Shown: in pieces, positions 48,108-56,533 of the stretch | How the letters are laid out: every line of letters starts with the position of its first letter | Numbering within the stretch: the first letter of the stretch is position 1 | Source: Lunatimonas lonarensis | GTDB taxonomy: Bacteria > Bacteroidota > Bacteroidia > Cytophagales > Cyclobacteriaceae | Assembly: GCF_000390185.1 (NCBI RefSeq) | Contig: NZ_AQHR01000070.1 | Location: forward strand, 1-64,000 | Direction: 5' to 3' | DNA length: 64,000 bases | The notes under the pieces: model-generated | Told to the model about the DNA's origin: nothing | What the model saw: the letters and a program-made list of their open reading frames with translations, nothing else | The model's database searches: none | Position numbers and translations under genes: made by a program

Positions 48108-48874
48108 GTCAGGATGTAAAAGAGGTCCAGAGCTTGGCTCGGATCATCCATCAAAAGATAATCCTCGTGGCTAATCTCTGTCACCTGATCACCCTGCGAG
48201 CGGTGCAGCCTATTTCTGTTCAAGCGGTTGAGAAATTCATAGGGTAGTCTAAGCAGGGCAGCAGGAAGCCTTCGCTGCAAACCCAAAAAATCCCAGCGCA
48301 TTATTTTTTGTACGGAGGCCCGGTTGGCTTCGTGGTAGGCCATTACCTTGGCATTTCCTCCGATCCCCCTTGCGTCTACGGCAGAAAACACTGTTCCGCA
48401 TAGTTGCTTCAATTCTCCAGGCGTGTATTCCCTTACGTGCCAGGGATTACGTGAGAGGCTAAAATGGATATTCGGCGTCGAAATAATAGCATTACCGCCA
48501 GGCTTCAATACCCGGTAGATTTCCTCCAAAAAATGCCGGTCATCTTGAATGTGCTCGATCACCTGAAAGCTGACCACACAGTCAAACGTATCTGATGGCA
48601 AGGTAGACAGCGGGGGGATCACACTCTGCTCGAAGGAACAGTCCGGAAACCGCTCCCTAAGTCTGTCGATAACGTCGGGAATTTTATCAAGACCCAAATA
48701 GGAGGCTGCATTGGGGGCTAAGACCTCTACCCCTCGTCCCTCTCCACATCCAACCTCGAGAAGTTTTCCTTTTATCCACGGCTTTGCCGCAATGTATGCC
48801 TTCAAAAGACGTTGATGGATAGGATTATCACTTACCAACTTATCGGAGGTGATTTCCGTTGTATAGGTAGCCAT
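48101..48874 (-). CDS. Class I SAM-dependent methyltransferase
   Basis: A 257-residue methyltransferase of the UbiE/Methyltransf_11 type. Motif I is LLEVGCGEGRGVEVL near residue 33, motif II about DCVVSFQVIEHI near 99, and a later ILKPGG-like VLKPGGNAIISTPNIHF segment is present. The start at 48874 is preferred over 48898 because the latter lies inside an exact -7 box (48896-48903). The substrate is not evident; similar proteins act on polyketides, quinones or glycan parts. Confidence 0.85.
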   Translation of the reverse strand: MATYTTEITSDKLVSDNPIHQRLLKAYIAAKPWIKGKLLEVGCGEGRGVEVLAPNAASYLGLDKIPDVIDRLRERFPDCSFEQSVIPPLSTLPSDTFDCVVSFQVIEHIQDDRHFLEEIYRVLKPGGNAIISTPNIHFSLSRNPWHVREYTPGELKQLCGTVFSAVDARGIGGNAKVMAYHEANRASVQKIMRWDFLGLQRRLPAALLRLPYEFLNRLNRNRLHRSQGDQVTEISHEDYLLMDDPSQALDLFYILTK

Positions 48875-48895
48875 TGAAAATTTTGTTATTTTCGA

Positions 48896-48903
48896 CAAAA
48901 ATA
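48896..48903 (-). promoter_or_regulatory. -7 box for the methyltransferase
   Basis: On the - strand the bases read TATTTTTG, an exact TAnnTTTG match, 22 nt before the ATG at 48874. It makes the longer start at 48898 unlikely. Confidence 0.5.
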
Positions 48904-48947
48904 AGGTTATTTTTAAAAACCCACGACAATAAACAACGAGGTTGACT

Positions 48948-50171
48948 ATGAGACAAATTATTACAGGCCTGTTTTTGGCGCTGTTTTCCTGCTCCCATGC
49001 ATTCGGCCAAGCGACACTTGGAGAGATGAATCAAAACCTGAGGTACTCAAGGTATTCGAGGATTGCTCTTAAGGTCATTCCGTTAAAGACGGGCGACCGG
49101 GCATTCCGGTTGCAATTGGTGGTCGACAAAATCGAGGAGGACATGGATTTTGACAATTACCTGTTCAGCTATGCCATCGTCTCCGGATTTCAGGAAGAAA
49201 TCTCCGACGATATGCTTATCGCACTCGACCGTGACGCCCTCAGCAAGGACACTAATAGGCATTTTGTTTTTGAAGATGAGGTGACTATCCCTGCCGCCCA
49301 AACCGAAGCCTTTGCGGTGTTTATGGCCAAGGACACTCGACAGGGCGACGAATACGTGTACCATATCGACCTGATCAGCCCATTCGTTCAGGATCTGCCA
49401 AGCTATGGGGCCTATTTTGGAAACGATGTGCCCTTTGATCAATTGTACCTTAATGTCGGTGAATCGCTTCTTTTCAAAGGCTCTGGCAGTGTTAGCTTAC
49501 ACCACTTCTTCTATCCCCAGGAGTTTCCGGTTCCACTGCCCCCTATGGAGACCAAGCCCGCTTCCGTAGAAAAAGAAATCGACGTGGAATACAAGGGTTC
49601 TTTTCTCCTAAATGTACCTCAGCCATTTGAAGACCGGGGATACTACTTTGTACAATCCGATACCGCATCCGACACAGGACTGTTGGTGAAGACGGCCCAA
49701 AAAGCCTTCCCCAGGGTTTCTACCTGGGAGGAAATGGTTCAAATGGTAACCTACATATCTACCAGGCGGGAACACGAAACGCTCCTGCAGGCGGAAAACA
49801 AAAAGCTCGCACTGGATGAATACTGGATCCGCATGACCCGAAGCGAAGAAAAGGCAAGAGTACTTATCCGTGAATATTTTCGGCAGATTGAGTTTGCAAA
49901 CATTCTGTTTACAGACTTCCGAGAGGGCTGGGCAACCGATCGAGGGATGGTTTATATCATCATGGGGCCTCCGCAGGAGGTCTTCTTCCAAGCTGATCGG
50001 GAGGTTTGGAATTACCTGGCCTCGAATTCAAATTCAAAAATTACGTTTACCTTTGCGCGCGTACGCAACAATTTAAGCCCGCATTACTACACCTTGAACC
50101 GCTCCCGGGCCTATCAACCCGAGTGGTTCAGAAACATCACAGCATGGAGAAACGGAATAGTGGCTTTCTGA
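48948..50171 (+). CDS. Exported GWxTD domain protein
   Basis: A 407-residue protein with a signal peptide (MRQIITGLFLALFSCSHAFGQ). The ATG at 48948 is chosen; the TTG two codons upstream is unlikely. The C-terminal domain contains FREGWATDRGMVYIIMGPPQ, the GWxTD motif that names the family, widespread in Bacteroidota and Acidobacteria with unknown role; extracytoplasmic position is clear. The N-terminal half is beta-rich. The 3' end overlaps rlmB by 28 nt, suggesting coupled translation. Confidence 0.82.
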   Translation: MRQIITGLFLALFSCSHAFGQATLGEMNQNLRYSRYSRIALKVIPLKTGDRAFRLQLVVDKIEEDMDFDNYLFSYAIVSGFQEEISDDMLIALDRDALSKDTNRHFVFEDEVTIPAAQTEAFAVFMAKDTRQGDEYVYHIDLISPFVQDLPSYGAYFGNDVPFDQLYLNVGESLLFKGSGSVSLHHFFYPQEFPVPLPPMETKPASVEKEIDVEYKGSFLLNVPQPFEDRGYYFVQSDTASDTGLLVKTAQKAFPRVSTWEEMVQMVTYISTRREHETLLQAENKKLALDEYWIRMTRSEEKARVLIREYFRQIEFANILFTDFREGWATDRGMVYIIMGPPQEVFFQADREVWNYLASNSNSKITFTFARVRNNLSPHYYTLNRSRAYQPEWFRNITAWRNGIVAF

Positions 50172-50917
50172 TCAACAAACAGGAGAGCGAAAAAGACTAC
50201 ATTTTTGGGATTCGGGCAGTCATGGAAAGCCTGCATGCCGGGAAGGAAATCGATAAAATCCTTATCCTAAAGGAGCAAAAGAACGAACTGACCGATGAAC
50301 TGATCCAATTGGCGAAGGAGCACCGCGTGCCGATTTCCAGAGTGCCGGATGGAAAGCTTAACCGAATTACGCGCAAGAACCATCAGGGTGTCATCGCATA
50401 CACTTCCGCAATCGAGTACGCATCCCTCGACAATGTGGTTGACGGGTGCTTTTCGAAAGGTGTGGCTCCTCTAATCCTGCTGCTGGACAGGATTACCGAT
50501 GTGCGGAATTTTGGTGCCATCTGTCGAACAGCGGAGGTGGCGGGGGTACATGCCGTCGTAATTCCCGAAAAAGGCAGCGCACAGATCAACTCCGATGCAA
50601 TCAAAACCTCGGCAGGGGCATTGAATTTCCTGCCCGTATGTAGGGCCAAGAACCTCTACTATGCGGTAAAGGAATTGAAGAAAATGGGGTTAAATGTAGT
50701 CAGCGTCACCGAGAAGACCGATCGAGAGATGTACCAGGCGGATTTTTCTGCTCCTACATTACTGGTCATGGGCTCTGAAGAAGACGGCATTTCACAGGAT
50801 CTGATGAGCGTCAGCGATGAGTTCGTAAAAATCCCCATGCAGGGTCAGGTGGACAGCCTGAATGTGTCGGTGGCCGCAGGAGTAGTGATTTACGAGGCCT
50901 TGAGACAACGCCGGTAA
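50144..50917 (+). CDS. rlmB: 23S rRNA 2'-O-methyltransferase (RlmB/TrmH family)
   Basis: A 257-residue SPOUT methyltransferase. The N-terminal substrate-binding domain (IFGIRAVMESLHAGKEIDKI) is followed by the SPOUT knot: LLLDRITDVRNFGAICRTAE near residue 106, VMGSEEDGIS near 203, and LNVSVAAGVVIYEALRQRR at the end, the classical motifs 1 to 3. RlmB methylates the ribose of G2251 in 23S rRNA. The start at 50144 (MEKRNSG) is inside the GWxTD gene; a further 46 residues upstream have no family character. Confidence 0.9.
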   Translation: MEKRNSGFLINKQESEKDYIFGIRAVMESLHAGKEIDKILILKEQKNELTDELIQLAKEHRVPISRVPDGKLNRITRKNHQGVIAYTSAIEYASLDNVVDGCFSKGVAPLILLLDRITDVRNFGAICRTAEVAGVHAVVIPEKGSAQINSDAIKTSAGALNFLPVCRAKNLYYAVKELKKMGLNVVSVTEKTDREMYQADFSAPTLLVMGSEEDGISQDLMSVSDEFVKIPMQGQVDSLNVSVAAGVVIYEALRQRR

Positions 50918-50939
50918 CGCCGCTATCCGCAATCAGCGT

Positions 50940-52184
50940 ATGGAATATTTGGCCGGAGCCACTATTTTACTGATATCCGCGATCCTCTATTGGGCTTTCA
51001 GGATACAGGGAATTTCCCAACAACAGAAGGATCAGCTACAGCAACAGGTACAGGAGTTGCTGGTGGAGAATGCGGTAATCTGCCAAGAAAAAAAGCAACT
51101 GGAAGAAAAGCTCAGCTTCGCCCAGACCGAAGCCGCCAAGCTCAATGACAGGAATGCGCTCGTCTTTGAAAACTTGGCCAACCGTATTCTAGAGGAGAAA
51201 TCCAGAAAATTTACCCTTCAGAATCAGGAAAACATCGAGCGGATCCTTCACCCGCTCGGAAAGGAACTGGAATCCTTTCGCACAAAGGTTCAGGAGACCT
51301 ACGACAGGGAGTCAAAGGAGCGTTTTTCGCTGGAACAGAAGGTGAAGGAGCTCGCTGAACTAAACAGGCAAATTGGTGATGAGGCCAGAAATTTGACCAA
51401 CGCGTTGAAGGGAAATGCCAAGGTTAGAGGCAACTGGGGAGAGGCCATCTTGGAGACCATACTCCAGAACTCTGGGCTTGAACCCGGTAGGCACTATCTT
51501 GTTCAGGAATTTTTGCGGGATGAGCGCGGAAACTATCTTCGTGGACCCGAAGGAAATCGCATGCAGCCGGATGTGACCATCATCTACCCCGACCAGCGAA
51601 AAGTCCTCATAGATGCAAAGGTATCCTTGCTAGCCTATGAAAAATTCTTCCACGCAGAACTTGAAACCGAACGGTCCTTGGCTCAAAGGGATCACCTGAA
51701 GGCCATCAAAAACCATATTGATGAACTTTCGGGCAAGCAGTATGAATCGTATTCCAATGTATTGGATTTCGTAATTATGTTTGTTCCGCTGGAAGCCGCC
51801 TACATGACGGCTGTGCAGACCGACGCCCAGCTTTGGGAATATGCCTACAAAAAAAGAGTGCTTCTGATCAGCAGTAGTAATTTGATAGCCATTCTCAAAA
51901 TGATCAAAGACCTCTGGGTGCGGGACGATCAGTCCAAAAATGCCATGGAGATCGCCCGACGAGGAGGCTTGTTGTACGATAAATTTTCCAGCTTTGTGGG
52001 AAATTTAGAGGAAATCGGCAAAAACCTGGACCGGTCATCGAGGGCCTACGAACAGGCCATGAACCAACTGGCCACCGGAAAGGGAAATCTACTCAGCCAA
52101 GCCGAAAAGCTGCGCGACCTGGGCGTTTCTGCCAAAAACCCGCTTACTGCACATCTACGGGGAAAGGAAAACGAAGAGGGCTAA
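50940..52184 (+). CDS. rmuC: DNA recombination protein RmuC
   Basis: A 414-residue protein with an N-terminal membrane helix (about 3-22), a long coiled coil (25-160) and the RmuC nuclease-like domain, including KGNAKVRGNWGEAILETILQ, then NSGL, and PDVTIIYPDQRKVLIDAKVS, with acidic and lysine residues of a PD-(D/E)xK-like fold. RmuC is linked to limiting inverted-repeat recombination in E. coli; the activity is not proven. Starts 22 nt after rlmB and converges on the mannose gene. Confidence 0.92.
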   Translation: MEYLAGATILLISAILYWAFRIQGISQQQKDQLQQQVQELLVENAVICQEKKQLEEKLSFAQTEAAKLNDRNALVFENLANRILEEKSRKFTLQNQENIERILHPLGKELESFRTKVQETYDRESKERFSLEQKVKELAELNRQIGDEARNLTNALKGNAKVRGNWGEAILETILQNSGLEPGRHYLVQEFLRDERGNYLRGPEGNRMQPDVTIIYPDQRKVLIDAKVSLLAYEKFFHAELETERSLAQRDHLKAIKNHIDELSGKQYESYSNVLDFVIMFVPLEAAYMTAVQTDAQLWEYAYKKRVLLISSSNLIAILKMIKDLWVRDDQSKNAMEIARRGGLLYDKFSSFVGNLEEIGKNLDRSSRAYEQAMNQLATGKGNLLSQAEKLRDLGVSAKNPLTAHLRGKENEEG

Positions 52185-52195
52185 CCCAGTAGCCC
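52178..52195. terminator. Short hairpin between rmuC and the mannose gene
   Basis: GGGCTA-ACCCAG-TAGCCC, a perfect 6-bp stem at the junction of the convergent genes, overlapping the rmuC stop codon. No T-run follows, so termination is only suggested by position. Confidence 0.35.
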
Positions 52196-52199
52196 GTCC

Positions 52200-53267
52200 T
52201 TAGATGAACTCCGCCCCCTTATCCTTTGCCCCATTTAAAAACTCCCGAAATCGGTTCTCCTCCTCGATCTTGCAAATAAGCACCACGTTCTCGCTATCCG
52301 CAACCAGATAATCCTTCAATCCCTGAACAACCACCAAACGATTGGGCCCTGCCTTTACGAAACAGTTTTCCGCATCAAACAACAGAGCATGCCCTTCGGC
52401 GACGTTGCTTCCATGGTTTTTGTTTTTGAACTCAAACAGGGTGCGCCAGGTACCCAAATCAGACCACCCGAAATTCCCCGTCACCACGTATACGTCGTCT
52501 GATTTCACGAGAATACCGGCGTTGACAGAAATGTTTTTGATCAGGCTGTAGGCTTTCCTCAAAAACGCGGCCTCTTCAGGACCCTCGAAGTAGGGATCCC
52601 CTTCCTCAAACACCTCGGCCATTTCGGGCATATGCAACTCAATGGCACGGATAAAGCTTTCATTCTTCCAGATAAAAATTCCCGAATTCCACAAAAAATC
52701 TCCGCTTTCCAAAAAGGTCTGTGCGAGTGCCAGGTCTGGTTTTTCCGTGAACGTTTTCACCTTTTTGACAGGGTCGGTCGTTCCTTCCAAGTATTGGATA
52801 TACCCATACCCCGTTTCAGGGCTATGTGGCTGTATGCCAACGGTTACGAGCCGATGACCGATCCTTGACGCCTGGAGAGCTACATCCAACACCCCAAAAA
52901 AAGCCGTTTCGTTAAACACCACCTGATCGGAAGGACTGACAATCACCTCTGCATCCGGATCCAGCTTTCGGATGAGGTAAGCGACAAGTCCGAGCGATGC
53001 AGCCGTGTTTCTCCGGATTGGCTCCAGCAGGATCTGTTGTTCATCCAGTTCGGGAAGCTGTTCCTTTACCAAGTTCAGGTATTTTTTAGTGGTGATTACC
53101 AAGAAGCGGTCTTTGGAAAACTTGGGGAGAAAGCGGTCATAGGTCATCTGAAGCAGGGTCCTCCCTGTTCCCAAAAGATCTAAAAATTGCTTGGGCTTAC
53201 TGTGCCGACTCTCCGGCCACAGCTTGGCTCCCAATCCACCTGCAAGAATGACAATGTATGGCTGCAT
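52200..53267 (-). CDS. Mannose-1-phosphate guanylyltransferase
   Basis: A 355-residue nucleotidyltransferase that makes GDP-mannose from GTP and mannose-1-phosphate. The N-terminus IVILAGGLGAKLWPESR is the signature, with alanine and lysine where most members have S/T and R. VIVSPSDQVV near residue 103, TGYGYIQYL near 155, NSGIFIWKNESF near 196 and WSDLGTWRTL near 271 complete the picture. The start at 53267 leaves 10 nt to the upstream gene; a start at 53285 would overlap it by 8 nt. Confidence 0.93.
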   Translation of the reverse strand: MQPYIVILAGGLGAKLWPESRHSKPKQFLDLLGTGRTLLQMTYDRFLPKFSKDRFLVITTKKYLNLVKEQLPELDEQQILLEPIRRNTAASLGLVAYLIRKLDPDAEVIVSPSDQVVFNETAFFGVLDVALQASRIGHRLVTVGIQPHSPETGYGYIQYLEGTTDPVKKVKTFTEKPDLALAQTFLESGDFLWNSGIFIWKNESFIRAIELHMPEMAEVFEEGDPYFEGPEEAAFLRKAYSLIKNISVNAGILVKSDDVYVVTGNFGWSDLGTWRTLFEFKNKNHGSNVAEGHALLFDAENCFVKAGPNRLVVVQGLKDYLVADSENVVLICKIEEENRFREFLNGAKDKGAEFI

Positions 53268-53277
53268 GGGGATTTGA

Positions 53278-54246
53278 TTAAACAATGCCTTCTTTCATGA
53301 GATCGTGGATATGCACAAGGCCTTTATAATTTCCTTCCTCTAGGGCGACCAATTGGGTAATGTTAAATAACTTCATCTGATTTAATGCTCGGATTGCGTA
53401 ATCCGATACGGCGATGGTTTTTGGGTTTAGGGTCATAATGTCCTTTGCTTTCACTTTTTCCAAATCCGAGTATTTCCCCAGCATACGCCGTAAGTCTCCG
53501 TCGGTAATGATCCCGACGACCTGATCGCTTGGATCCAACACCACGGTGGCGCCTAGCCGCTTGCTGCTAATCTCCAAAATCACCTCTTTGAGGTCTGCCT
53601 CTAGGTGAACAGACGGACGTTGATTGCCTGTGACCAAGTCACTTACCGTTAGGTACAACTGCTTTCCCAGGGAACCACCCGGATGATACCTCGCAAAGTC
53701 CTCTGCCGAAAACCCTCTGGCCTCCAACAAACAAACTGCCAGTGCATCCCCCATCGCCATATGCACAGCGGTGCTGGTGGTAGGCGCGAGGTTATTGGGA
53801 CAGGCCTCCGCTTTGAACCCTGCAAACAACACGTAATCCGCATGCTGTGCCAAATAACTGTCCCGTTGGGAAACCAGCGCAACCAATTTGGACCCCAAAC
53901 GCTTCAAAAGAGGTGCCAACACCTTGATTTCAGGGGTATTGCCACTTTTGGATAGACAAATTACAACATCTTCCGGTTTAATCATACCCAAATCCCCATG
54001 GATCGCGTCGGCAGCGTGTAAAAAGAGTGCCGGTGTGCCGGTAGAGTTAAAAGTAGCCACTATTTTCCCAGCAATAAGCGCACTTTTACCGATTCCCGTC
54101 ACCACCACCCTGCCAGAAGAATTCAAAATCAGGTGGACCACCTCCTCAAATTGACTATCCAACTGATGAATCAGCCCCTGAATGGCTTCAGCCTCGTTTT
54201 GAAGAACTTTTATAGCACTTAATTTAATATTTTTTGCTAACTTCAA
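53278..54246 (-). CDS. KpsF/GutQ family arabinose-5-phosphate isomerase
   Basis: A 322-residue protein with an SIS sugar isomerase domain (VTGIGKSALIAGKIVATFNS near 50, LHAADAIHGDLGMIKPEDVV, and LSKSGNTPEIK near 100) and two C-terminal CBS domains (about 205-322). It interconverts ribulose-5-phosphate and arabinose-5-phosphate, the first step to Kdo for lipopolysaccharide. Adjacent and same-strand to the GDP-mannose gene, 10 nt apart, so the two likely make one surface-glycan operon. An exact -7 box lies upstream. Confidence 0.94.
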   Translation of the reverse strand: MKLAKNIKLSAIKVLQNEAEAIQGLIHQLDSQFEEVVHLILNSSGRVVVTGIGKSALIAGKIVATFNSTGTPALFLHAADAIHGDLGMIKPEDVVICLSKSGNTPEIKVLAPLLKRLGSKLVALVSQRDSYLAQHADYVLFAGFKAEACPNNLAPTTSTAVHMAMGDALAVCLLEARGFSAEDFARYHPGGSLGKQLYLTVSDLVTGNQRPSVHLEADLKEVILEISSKRLGATVVLDPSDQVVGIITDGDLRRMLGKYSDLEKVKAKDIMTLNPKTIAVSDYAIRALNQMKLFNITQLVALEEGNYKGLVHIHDLMKEGIV

Positions 54247-54275
54247 TTTTGCTGTTGTTTATCGTTAAATTTGTA

Positions 54276-54298
54276 CAAAAGTAGGAAAGAAATCCTAC
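54276..54298 (-). promoter_or_regulatory. -7 box and dyad for kpsF/mannose operon
   Basis: CAAAAGTA at 54276-54283 reads TACTTTTG on the - strand, an exact TAnnTTTG match 30 nt before the kpsF start. It overlaps the perfect inverted repeat GTAGGA-AAGAAA-TCCTAC at 54281-54298, a possible operator placed over the promoter and 47 nt before the recQ start. Confidence 0.45.
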
Positions 54299-54344
54299 AT
54301 GCCTACAGGGTAAAAACGGTGCAAATCCTTAAATAAGTGATGGA

Positions 54345-56522
54345 GTGGATTCTACTGTAAAAGAAAATTTAAAGAAAATTTTTGGTTTTAACCAGTTTAG
54401 GGGAAACCAAGAAATTATCGTCGATAATATCCTGAAAGGAAAAAATACCTTTGTAATAATGCCTACGGGGGCTGGAAAGTCCCTTTGCTATCAGCTACCT
54501 GCGGTTATCAAAGGCGGAACAGCTATTGTGATTTCCCCGTTGATCGCGTTGATGAAAAACCAGGTGGATCAACTGAATTCATTTGGCGTAAACGCCCATT
54601 TTCTAAATTCCACCCTAAGCAAATCCGAGACCAACAAAGTCAAAAGCGAAGTGACTTCGGGAAAAACCAAACTGCTTTACGTGGCGCCCGAATCACTTAC
54701 GAAAGAGGAAAATATCCAATTTCTGAGCAACTCCAATATCAGCTTTGTGGCTATCGACGAAGCGCACTGTATTTCAGAATGGGGCCATGACTTCAGGCCG
54801 GAATACCGAAGGATCAAATCCATTATCAGCCAGGTGGGCAATAACCTGCCTGTGATCGCGCTGACTGCCACCGCCACGCCTAAAGTACAACAGGACATCC
54901 AAAAAAACCTTCAGATGGAGGAAGCAGACCTGTTTAAGTCTTCGTTTAACCGGACCAACCTGTTTTATGAGGTGAAGCCGAAAATCAAAAACGAGACGAA
55001 GAAAGCGATCATCAAGTACATTAAGTCGCATAAAGGCAAGTCTGGCATCATTTACTGCCTCAGCAGAAAAAAGGTGGAAGAAATCGCTGAACTGCTCAAA
55101 GTGAACGGTATCAATGCCGCTCCTTACCATGCAGGCCTGGATGGAAATGTACGAATAAAAAACCAGGACGATTTCCTGAACGAGGAGGTGGATGTCATCG
55201 TCGCGACCATTGCATTCGGTATGGGCATAGACAAGCCAGATGTCCGCTACGTAATTCACTACGATGTCCCCAAATCACTGGAGGGCTACTACCAGGAAAC
55301 CGGCCGTGCGGGTCGGGATGGGCTGGAAGGCCACTGCCTGATGTTTTATCGGTACGACGATATCATCAAACTGGAAAAATTCAACAAGGACAAGCCTGTA
55401 AATGAGCGGGAAAACGCCAAAATCCTGCTTCAGGAGATGGCGGCCTACGCCGAAAGCTCTGTTTGCCGTCGGCGCTTCCTGCTTCATTACTTTGGTGAAA
55501 AACTCGATAAAGACTGTGGGTTTTGCGACAACTGTAAAAAACCGAAGGAGACATTTGACGGGCAGGAAGACATCCTACTGGTAATCGAAGCAGTCAGGGC
55601 TACCCAGCAGCGCTTTAACCTAGACCATATCGTGAAGATCCTTCGGGGTGAATTGAGTGATTACATAAGCAGTTACGGACACGACAAGCTGCCCGTATTC
55701 GGCAAAGCAAAAGAGAAAGACGAAGTACACCTAAAAACGGTGATCCGCCAGGCAATGATATTCGGCCTCTTGGAGAAAGATATAGAGAATTACGGTGTGT
55801 TACGGCTTTCCGACGAGAGTGAGGCATTCGCTGAGAAGCCCTACCCTGTGCTGATCAGCAAAAACCACAATTTCGACGAGATCGCCGAGACAGTATCCCA
55901 AGAGGAGTTGAACAGCGTGGGAAAGGCGTACGACGAAAAGCTGTTCGAATTGCTAAAGGCCGAGCGGAAGAAAGTCGCCAAACAAAAAGGGCTTCCCCCT
56001 TACGTGATCTTCCAAGATCCATCGTTGGAAGAAATGGCGACGGTGTACCCGACGACCCGCGAGGAACTCGCCCAGATCAACGGGGTTGGGATGGGAAAAG
56101 TCACCAAGTTTGGTTCCACCTTTCTGAAATTGATCGAGAACTACGTAGAGGAAAACGATATCATCACTGCCTCGGATGTAGTGGTCAAATCCTCCGGCAC
56201 CCGGTCCAAGGTAAAAATCTCCATCATCCAGCAAATAGACCGCAAAATCGATCTGGATGAAATTGCCAACAACCTAAACATTGGCATGGGCGAACTGCTC
56301 CACGAAGTGGAACAGATCATATATAGTGGTACCAAACTGAATATCAATTACTACGTCCACAATATCATGGATGACGAGCGCGAAGATATTCTCCATGATT
56401 ACTTTATGTCCGCTGAGTCAGACCATATCAAGGACGCGCTAAGAGAGTTGGAAGACGAGGATTTTTCCGAAGAAGAGATTCGTGTCTATCGGATTAAATT
56501 CATCTCTGACCACGCAAACTAA
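54345..56522 (+). CDS. recQ: ATP-dependent DNA helicase RecQ
   Basis: A 725-residue SF2 helicase, 3' to 5'. Walker A is TGAGKS at residues 41-46 and the DEAH box D138-E-A-H141; motif VI is QETGRAGRDG near 313. A zinc site with cysteines in the CRRRFLLHYFGEKLDKDCGF region and CDNC follows, then the RQC winged helix and an HRDC domain (about 530-605). The ~120-residue extra C-terminal part is usual for Bacteroidota. GTG at 54345 is the start: no in-frame ATG lies before the helicase core. An out-of-frame ATG at 54340 opens a six-codon frame overlapping the start. Confidence 0.94.
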   Translation: MDSTVKENLKKIFGFNQFRGNQEIIVDNILKGKNTFVIMPTGAGKSLCYQLPAVIKGGTAIVISPLIALMKNQVDQLNSFGVNAHFLNSTLSKSETNKVKSEVTSGKTKLLYVAPESLTKEENIQFLSNSNISFVAIDEAHCISEWGHDFRPEYRRIKSIISQVGNNLPVIALTATATPKVQQDIQKNLQMEEADLFKSSFNRTNLFYEVKPKIKNETKKAIIKYIKSHKGKSGIIYCLSRKKVEEIAELLKVNGINAAPYHAGLDGNVRIKNQDDFLNEEVDVIVATIAFGMGIDKPDVRYVIHYDVPKSLEGYYQETGRAGRDGLEGHCLMFYRYDDIIKLEKFNKDKPVNERENAKILLQEMAAYAESSVCRRRFLLHYFGEKLDKDCGFCDNCKKPKETFDGQEDILLVIEAVRATQQRFNLDHIVKILRGELSDYISSYGHDKLPVFGKAKEKDEVHLKTVIRQAMIFGLLEKDIENYGVLRLSDESEAFAEKPYPVLISKNHNFDEIAETVSQEELNSVGKAYDEKLFELLKAERKKVAKQKGLPPYVIFQDPSLEEMATVYPTTREELAQINGVGMGKVTKFGSTFLKLIENYVEENDIITASDVVVKSSGTRSKVKISIIQQIDRKIDLDEIANNLNIGMGELLHEVEQIIYSGTKLNINYYVHNIMDDEREDILHDYFMSAESDHIKDALRELEDEDFSEEEIRVYRIKFISDHAN

Positions 56523-56533
56523 ACCAAACAACA

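Noticed and set aside
50006-50143. 46-residue N-terminal extension of rlmB
   Set aside because: It overlaps the GWxTD gene and has no similarity to the family; MEKRNSG at 50144 gives the usual length.
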